Position numbers and translations under genes: made by a program
Notes under the pieces: generated by a model
The model's database searches: none
The model's input: the letters and a program-made list of their open reading frames with translations, nothing else
What the model was told of the DNA's origin: nothing
Shown: piece by piece, positions 58,785 to 64,000 of the stretch
Numbering within the stretch: the first letter of the stretch is position 1
Layout: every line of letters starts with the position of its first letter
Origin: Streptomyces actinomycinicus
GTDB taxonomy: Bacteria; Actinomycetota; Actinomycetes; Streptomycetales; Streptomycetaceae
Assembly (NCBI RefSeq): GCF_016741775.1
Contig: NZ_JAERRK010000024.1
Span: 1-64,000 of the forward strand
DNA: 64,000 nucleotides
Direction of reading: 5' to 3'

Positions 58785-60980
58785 CTACTCCCCGGTCGGA
58801 AGCGCGACTTCGGCCGCCGCTTCGGGCCCCTGTTCCAAGAGGACGTTGAAACCGTCCTCGTTCAGAACCGGCACCTTCACTTGCATGGCCTTGTCGTACT
58901 TCGAACCAGGGTTGTCACCCACTACGACGAATGAGGTCTTCTTCGAAACCGATCCGGTCACCTTCGCGCCCCGGCTCTGCAGCGCCTCCTTGGCGCCGTC
59001 CCGGGTGAAGTTCTCCAGCGTGCCGGTCACGACGACCGTGAGCCCCTCCAGCGGGCGCGGCCCCTCGTCCTCGCCGGACGACTCGTCCTCCAGCGGGACT
59101 CCGGCGGCCTTCCACTTGCGGACGATCTCGCGGTGCCAGTCCTCGGCGAACCACTCCTTGAGCGCGGCGGCGATGATCGGACCGACGCCGTCGGTGGCCG
59201 CCAGCTCCGCCTCGGTCGCCTGTTCGATGCGGTCGACGGAGCGGAACTCGCGGGCGAGGGCCTGCGCGGCCACCGGTCCCACATGCCGGATCGACAGCCC
59301 GTTCAGGAAGCGGGCCAGCGGACGGGCCTTGGCCGCCTCGATGTTCGCCAGCAGGGCCAGCGTGTTCTTCTTCGGCTCGCCCTTCTGGTTGGCGAAGACC
59401 GTGACGACCTTCTCCTCGCCGGTCTTGGGGTCGCGCCTGGGCAGGCCGCTGTCGGGGTCCAGGACGTAGGCCTTGATGGGCAGCAGCTTCTCCACCGTGA
59501 GGTCGAACAGGTCGCCCTCGTCCACCAGCGGCGGGTCGGCCGGCTCCAGCGGCCGGGTGAGCGCGGCGGCGGCCACGTCGCCGAAGTGCTCGATGTCCAG
59601 GCACTCGCGGCCGGCGAGGTAGGAGACGCGTTCGCGCAACTGGGCGGGACAGGTGCGGGCGTTGGGACAGCGGAGGTCGATGTCGCCCTCCTTCATGGGC
59701 CGCAGCGCGGTGCCGCACTCGGGGCACTCGCCGGGCATCACGAACTCCCGCTCGCTGCCGTCGCGCAGGTCGGCCACCGGGCCGAGGATCTCCGGGATGA
59801 CGTCACCGGCCTTGCGGATGACGACGGTGTCGCCGATGAGGACGCCCTTGGCCTTGACGACCTCCTGGTTGTGCAGGGTGGCGAACTCGACCTCGCTGCC
59901 CGCGACCGTGACCGGCTCGACCTGGGCGTACGGCGTGACGCGGCCCGTGCGGCCGACGCCCACCTTGATGTCGACGAGCTTGGTGTTGACCTCTTCGGGG
60001 GCGTACTTGTAGGCGATCGCCCAGCGGGGGGCCCGCGCGGTGGAGCCGAGCCGCCCCTGCAGGCGGATCTCGTCCAGCTTGACGACGACTCCGTCGATCT
60101 CGTGCTCGACGGAGTGGCGGTTCTCGCCGTAGTGCGCGATGAACTTCCGTACACCGTCGAGGCCGTCGACCACGCGGTTGTGCCGGGAGGTGGGCAGGCC
60201 CCAGGACTTCAGCAGGTCGTACGCCTGCGAGAGCCGGGTCATGCCCGTGAAGCCCTCCAGGGCGCCGATGCCGTGGACGACCATGTGCAGGGGCAGTGTC
60301 GCCGTGACCTTGGGGTCCTTCTGGCGCAGGGAACCGGACGCGGAATTGCGGGGGTTGGCGTACGGCTTCTCCCCGGCCGCCACCCGGCGCGCGTTGAGGT
60401 CCGCGAAGGCCTCCATCGGGAAGTAGACCTCGCCGCGGATCTCCACCAGGTCGGGCACCTCGTCGCCCTCGAGGCGGTCCGGGATCTCCGCGATCGTCCG
60501 GACGTTCTGCGTGATGTCCTCGCCGGTGCGGCCGTCACCGCGGGTCGCCGCGCGGGTGAGGCGGCCGTTCTCGTAGGTGAGGTTGACGGCGAGACCGTCC
60601 ACCTTCAGCTCGCACAGGAAGTGGTAGTCCTGGTCGCCCAGCTCCCTGGCGATGCGGTCGGCCCAGGCGGCCAGCTCGTCGTCGTTGAAGGTGTTGTCGA
60701 GCGACAGCATCCGCTGCCGGTGCTCGACCGCGGTGAACTCCGTCGCGTACGACCCCGCGACCTTCTGGGTGGGCGAGTCCGGGGTGCGCAGCTCCGGGTA
60801 CTGCTCCTCCAGGGCCTCCAGCGTCTTCAGGAGCGTGTCGAACTCCGCGTCGCTGATGACGGGAGCGTCCTTCACGTAGTACCGGAAGCGGTGCTCCTCG
60901 ACCTGCTCCGCCAGCTGCGCGTGCTTGTCGCGGGCCTCGGCGGGCACCGCCGTCGTCTCCGCCTGCTTGTCGCCGGCCAC
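58785..60980 (-). CDS. ligA: NAD-dependent DNA ligase
   Basis: 731 residues. Domain Ia and adenylation domain with active-site lysine in LCELKVDGLAVNLTYENG, OB fold, four-cysteine zinc finger (ECPECGTALRP and CPNARTCPAQ), helix-hairpin-helix (LNGLSIRHVGPVAAQALA) and C-terminal BRCT (LTVVVTGTLENFTRDGAKE, KVTGSVSKKTSFVV). All are intact, as expected of the essential replicative ligase. GTG 60980 follows GGGAGG by 9 bases. Last gene of a LOG-SDR-MetE-like-ligA unit, 15 bases behind the MetE-like stop. Confidence 0.97.
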   Translation of the reverse strand: MAGDKQAETTAVPAEARDKHAQLAEQVEEHRFRYYVKDAPVISDAEFDTLLKTLEALEEQYPELRTPDSPTQKVAGSYATEFTAVEHRQRMLSLDNTFNDDELAAWADRIARELGDQDYHFLCELKVDGLAVNLTYENGRLTRAATRGDGRTGEDITQNVRTIAEIPDRLEGDEVPDLVEIRGEVYFPMEAFADLNARRVAAGEKPYANPRNSASGSLRQKDPKVTATLPLHMVVHGIGALEGFTGMTRLSQAYDLLKSWGLPTSRHNRVVDGLDGVRKFIAHYGENRHSVEHEIDGVVVKLDEIRLQGRLGSTARAPRWAIAYKYAPEEVNTKLVDIKVGVGRTGRVTPYAQVEPVTVAGSEVEFATLHNQEVVKAKGVLIGDTVVIRKAGDVIPEILGPVADLRDGSEREFVMPGECPECGTALRPMKEGDIDLRCPNARTCPAQLRERVSYLAGRECLDIEHFGDVAAAALTRPLEPADPPLVDEGDLFDLTVEKLLPIKAYVLDPDSGLPRRDPKTGEEKVVTVFANQKGEPKKNTLALLANIEAAKARPLARFLNGLSIRHVGPVAAQALAREFRSVDRIEQATEAELAATDGVGPIIAAALKEWFAEDWHREIVRKWKAAGVPLEDESSGEDEGPRPLEGLTVVVTGTLENFTRDGAKEALQSRGAKVTGSVSKKTSFVVVGDNPGSKYDKAMQVKVPVLNEDGFNVLLEQGPEAAAEVALPTGE

Positions 60981-60995
60981 CGTGTTGTCCTCCCG

Positions 60996-62003
60996 TTACT
61001 CAGGGTTGTCCGCGAGGGATCTCGCCGCCCGGACGCAGTGGGCGAGCGCCTGGCGTGCGTAGGCGGGGGAAGCACCCGCCAGACCGCACGCCGGGGTCAC
61101 CGTGACCGCCTCCGCGAGCAGCCCCGGGTGCAGGCCCAGCCTGCGCCACAGCGTCCTGACACCCATGACGCTACCGGCAGGGTCTGACAATGGGCCGTCC
61201 GTGCCCGGCACGACACCGGTGAACAGCCGCGTCCCGGCTTCGACGGCCTCGCCGATCGCCTCGTCGTCACGCTCGGTGAGGAGTGCGGCATCGAAGGAGA
61301 CCGCTGCCGCGCCGGCCCGCCGCAGCAGCGCGAACGGCACGTCCGGGGCGCAGGAGTGGACGACCACGGGGCCGCCGCTGTGGGCACCGACGACGTCCCG
61401 GAGCGTGGCCTCGACCAGCTGCCGGTCCACGGCCCGGTGCGTGCGGTAGCCGCTGGCGGTGCGGACCCGGCCGCGCAGGACGGCGGTGAGCGAGGGTTCG
61501 TCGAGCTGCAGGACGATCCGGGCGCCCGGGACGCGGCGCCGCACCTCCGCGAGGTGCAGGCGCAGCCCCTCGGCGAGCGAGGCGGCGAGGTCCCGGCATG
61601 CGCCGGGGTCCGACAGCGCGGCCTCGCCGTTCTTCAGCTCCAGGGCGGCTGCCAGCGTCCAGGGCCCGACGGCCTGCACCTTCAGATCGCCCTCGTAGCC
61701 CTGCGTGAACTCCTCCAGGGCATCCAGGTCCTCGACCAGCCAGGACCGGGCCCGCCGGGTGTCCCGGCCCGGCCGGTCGCCGATCCGCCATCCGCTGGGC
61801 TCCACGCGCGCGTACAGCTCGACCAGCATCCCGGCGGTCCGCCCGATCATGTCGGCGCCGGGCCCGCGCGCGGGCAGCTCCGCGAGGAAGGGGAAGTCCT
61901 CGAAGGATCCGGTGGAGGTCTTGGCGGCCTCACGGGCGTCACCGCCGGGGAGGGACCCGACGCCGGTGGCGCCGGCGAACCTGAACACGCTGTTTTCGCT
62001 CAC
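60996..62003 (-). CDS. Cobalamin-independent methionine synthase-like (MetE C-domain) protein
   Basis: 335 residues, half the size of MetE and matching only its catalytic C-terminal barrel. GATGVGSLPGGDAREAAK begins it, QLDEPSLTAVL is the substrate loop, VVVHSCAPDVPFALL holds zinc His/Cys and VTPACGLAGASPAYARQ the last Cys. Short MetE-like proteins use simple methyl donors or act on corrinoids in some organisms; true methionine synthase activity is unproven. Located between the SDR and ligA genes in an operon; start GTG 62003 has a weak site. Confidence 0.87.
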   Translation of the reverse strand: MSENSVFRFAGATGVGSLPGGDAREAAKTSTGSFEDFPFLAELPARGPGADMIGRTAGMLVELYARVEPSGWRIGDRPGRDTRRARSWLVEDLDALEEFTQGYEGDLKVQAVGPWTLAAALELKNGEAALSDPGACRDLAASLAEGLRLHLAEVRRRVPGARIVLQLDEPSLTAVLRGRVRTASGYRTHRAVDRQLVEATLRDVVGAHSGGPVVVHSCAPDVPFALLRRAGAAAVSFDAALLTERDDEAIGEAVEAGTRLFTGVVPGTDGPLSDPAGSVMGVRTLWRRLGLHPGLLAEAVTVTPACGLAGASPAYARQALAHCVRAARSLADNPE

Positions 62004-62033
62004 CGGGGCAGCCTACGGAACCCCGCGCCCGGG

Positions 62034-62723
62034 TCAGCGCCCCGGCCGGACCGTCAGGTCGTTGACCTCCGCGTCCCGCGGCAGGTCCAGGGCCATCACG
62101 ATCGTCGTGGCGACCGACTCGGGGTCCATCCACCGGGAGGCGTCGTACTCCTTGCCCTCCTGCTGGTGGACCTTGGCCTGCATGGGACTGGCGGTGCGGC
62201 CGGGGTAGACCGTGGTGACCCGGACGCCGTTGCCGTGCTCCTCCTGGCGCAGCGAGTCGGCGAGGGCCTTCAGACCGTGCTTGGAGGCGGCGTACGCGGA
62301 CCAGCCGGCGTTGGCGTTGAGGCCGGCGCCGGAGTTGACGAAGATCACCTGCCCGCGGGCGGCGCGGAGCTGGGGCAGGAAGTGCCGGGTCAGCTCGGCG
62401 GGGGCCACCAGGTTGACGTTGAGCTGGTGGCGCCAGGTCTTCGGGGTCAGGTCGCCGACCTCCCCGAGGTCCACGACCCCCGCGATGTGCAGCAGCGAGT
62501 CCACGCGGTCCGGGAGGGACTGGTGGGAGAACGCCCAGGACAGCTTGTCCGGGTCCGCGAGGTCGCCGACCAGGGTCCGGGCGCCCGGGTAGGCGGCGGC
62601 CAGTTCCTTGGCACGGCCCGCGTCGCGCGCGTGCAGCACCAGTTCGTCGCCGCGCGCGTGCAGCCGGCGGGCCACGGCCGCGCCGATGCCGGAACCGGCT
62701 CCGGTGATCACATGTGTAGCCAT
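62034..62723 (-). CDS. Short-chain dehydrogenase/reductase
   Basis: 229 residues. ATHVITGAGSGIGAAVARRL is the nucleotide site, HIAGVVDLGEVGDL replaces NNAG, catalytic Ser in VNSGAGLNA and YxxxK in YAASKHGLKAL are intact. PGRTASPMQ follows. A start three codons earlier (62732) is also possible and lies 7 bases after the LOG-gene stop. This enzyme keeps the catalytic set, in contrast to the SDR-like protein at 13107. Confidence 0.88.
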   Translation of the reverse strand: MATHVITGAGSGIGAAVARRLHARGDELVLHARDAGRAKELAAAYPGARTLVGDLADPDKLSWAFSHQSLPDRVDSLLHIAGVVDLGEVGDLTPKTWRHQLNVNLVAPAELTRHFLPQLRAARGQVIFVNSGAGLNANAGWSAYAASKHGLKALADSLRQEEHGNGVRVTTVYPGRTASPMQAKVHQQEGKEYDASRWMDPESVATTIVMALDLPRDAEVNDLTVRPGR

Positions 62724-62739
62724 GCCCGCCATGCTCGCA

Positions 62740-63279
62740 TCAGTGACCGGCGGCCTGCTCCTCCAGGTAGGCCAGCGCCCCGGCCGGCTCGTCCGCGAAG
62801 AAGACCAGCTCGGCCAGCGGGCGGGGCAGGAAGCCCTCGGCCTCCATGCGGCGGAACTGCTCGCGCAGGCCGTCGTAGAAGCCCGCCGTGTTCAGCAGCA
62901 CGACCGGCTTCTCGGTGCGGCCGTGCTTCTTCAGCTCCAGGATCTCGGTGGCCTCGTCCAGGGTGCCGGTGCCGCCCACCATGATCACCACGGCGTCGGC
63001 CTTCTCCAGCAGCAGCTTCTTGCGCTCGGCGAGGTCGGCGGCGATCACCATCTCGTCGGCGCCGGGCCGCGCCTTGTTCGCCAGGAACTCCACGGAGACG
63101 CCCAGCAGCCTGCCGCCCGCCTCGTGCACACCGTCGGCGACCACCTTCATCAGGCCGACGTCGGAGCCGCCCCAGACCAGCGTGTGGCCGGCCTTGCCGA
63201 GCAGTTCCGCGAACTCGCGCGCGGGGCGCGTGTACCGCTCGTCGAGGTCGGCGGCGGACAGGAAGACGCAGATGTTCAT
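62740..63279 (-). CDS. LOG-family protein (cytokinin-type nucleotide phosphoribohydrolase)
   Basis: 179 residues, Rossmann fold of the lysine decarboxylase-like LOG family. LVWGGSDVGLMKVVADGV, DLAERKKLLLEKADAVVIM and the motif VGGTGTLDEATEI (PGGxGTxxE type) are present. LOG proteins release the base from nucleotide 5'-monophosphates, in plants activating cytokinins; bacterial substrates are often unknown. First gene of the unit leading to ligA. Divergent from the DUF427 gene with 65 bases between them. Confidence 0.88.
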   Translation of the reverse strand: MNICVFLSAADLDERYTRPAREFAELLGKAGHTLVWGGSDVGLMKVVADGVHEAGGRLLGVSVEFLANKARPGADEMVIAADLAERKKLLLEKADAVVIMVGGTGTLDEATEILELKKHGRTEKPVVLLNTAGFYDGLREQFRRMEAEGFLPRPLAELVFFADEPAGALAYLEEQAAGH

Positions 63280-63344
63280 GGGCTCTACCGTACGGTCCGC
63301 GGCCCGGCCGGGAAGAAGCGCGGCCCGTACGGTGCTGATCCGGT

Positions 63345-63668
63345 ATGACCCATGGACACACGATCACGATCGACAAGAGCGAGCGGCACGTGCGCGTGGT
63401 GCACGGCGGCCAGGTGCTGGCCGAGACCGACCGCGCCCTGGAGCTGCGCGAGACGGGCTGTCCTGTGCGGTACTACATCCCCGCCGAGGACGTACGCCTC
63501 GATCTGCTGGCGCCCTCCGACACGCACACCGTCTGCCCCTTCAAGGGCACGGCGTCCTATTGGTCGCTGCCGGACGCGGCCGACCTCGTCTGGGCGTACC
63601 CGGACCCCTTGCCGCGGGTGGCGGAGATCAAGGACCACTACTGCTTCTACGAGCCCGACGTGTCGTGA
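63345..63668 (+). CDS. DUF427 protein
   Basis: 107 residues. ERHVRVVHGGQVLAETDRAL, PVRYYIPAEDVRLDLL, CPFKGTASYWSL and YPDPLPRVAEIKDHYCFYEP are the conserved blocks of this all-beta family. It is widespread in actinomycetes and fungi, without assigned function. The spacer to the LOG gene is only 65 bases. Confidence 0.88.
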   Translation: MTHGHTITIDKSERHVRVVHGGQVLAETDRALELRETGCPVRYYIPAEDVRLDLLAPSDTHTVCPFKGTASYWSLPDAADLVWAYPDPLPRVAEIKDHYCFYEPDVS

Positions 63669-63705
63669 CCGATGAGCCGGGTGCCGTGCGGCAGTCTGCA
63701 CGGCC

Positions 63706-64000
63706 ATGGACAAGAAGACGACTTCCCGCGACGGCACCTCCCTCGCGTACGAAGTGACCGGCCGGGGGCCCACGGTGATCCTGGTGAGCGGCGCGATGTC
63801 CACCGGCGGCACGATGGCTCCCCTGGCCCACCGGCTCTCCGGCCGTTGCAGGGCCGTCGTCTACGACCGCCGGGGCCGCGGCGGGAGCGGGGACACGCCG
63901 CCGTACGAGGTGGCCCGCGAGGTCGAGGACCTGGCCGCGCTGACCGACGCCGTGGGCGGCGACGCCGCGCTCTTCGGGGTCTCCTCGGGCGGTGCGCTCG
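63706..64000 (+). CDS. Alpha/beta hydrolase, N-terminal part (cut by window edge)
   Basis: 98 residues of an alpha/beta hydrolase start: MDKKTTSRDGTSLAYEVTGR, the oxyanion-like VILVSGAMSTGGTM, YDRRGRGGSGDTPPYEVAREVEDL and the nucleophile elbow GVSSGG (Ser in G-x-S-x-G). The rest lies outside. A role cannot be assigned. Confidence 0.85.
   Translation, partial: MDKKTTSRDGTSLAYEVTGRGPTVILVSGAMSTGGTMAPLAHRLSGRCRAVVYDRRGRGGSGDTPPYEVAREVEDLAALTDAVGGDAALFGVSSGGAL

Overview
The window is a stretch of high-GC actinomycete core chromosome, almost certainly Streptomyces. The evidence is codon use with G/C at nearly every third position, frequent GTG starts behind GGAGG-type ribosome binding sites, and a gene order I recognise from the Streptomyces ilv-leu-ser-gat-ligA region of S. 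coelicolor. That memory of synteny was not checked by search. I see no integrase, insertion sequence, CRISPR array, tRNA or rRNA, and no complete antibiotic cluster. Novelty here lies in regulatory leaders, divergent enzymes, repeats and gene remnants.

Left part (1-9.7 kb) is secreted and accessory functions. It holds the start of an acyl-CoA carboxylase beta subunit, a family 8 polysaccharide lyase with a secreted metallopeptidase-like protein upstream in the same unit, a YceI protein, a Gly-rich membrane protein, a tiny secreted Cys-loop peptide, a GH30 glycosidase with a ricin-type lectin domain, and a GPP34 protein.

9.7-22.2 kb mixes amino-acid and nitrogen genes. Citramalate synthase (cimA) lies behind a transcription attenuator with an Ile-containing leader peptide. 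Then come an MHS transporter, an SDR-like protein without its catalytic Tyr, and a divergent urease unit (ureAB, ureC, agmatine deiminase, TetR) facing an NCS1 permease across a palindromic operator. ilvE and leuB follow.

22.3-33.4 kb has a Tat-type lipoprotein phosphatase, a chromosomal AAC(2')-type acetyltransferase, the proline catabolism pair (proline dehydrogenase and P5C dehydrogenase) with a divergent PucR regulator, an FAD monooxygenase, and a TetR/DHA2 efflux pair.

33.4-39 kb is serine and branched-chain amino-acid synthesis: serA, ilvC, ilvN, ilvB, with the classic ilvB leader peptide and attenuator. Together with cimA, ilvE and leuB this makes the window a branched-chain amino-acid supply region under leader-peptide control at two separate points.

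39-63.7 kb holds two membrane-bound c-di-GMP proteins with opposite conservation patterns: one keeps GGDEF and I-site but has a ruined EAL, and the rmdB-like one has an intact EAL. It also holds oxidoreductases, a quinoprotein sugar dehydrogenase lipoprotein, a 1,017-residue LAL-type LuxR regulator with a palindrome-rich promoter, gatCAB with an inserted small membrane protein, an operon LOG-SDR-MetE-like-ligA, and a truncated alpha/beta hydrolase at the right edge. Two frameshifted remnants (MMPL transporter, DUF4267-like) lie between genes.
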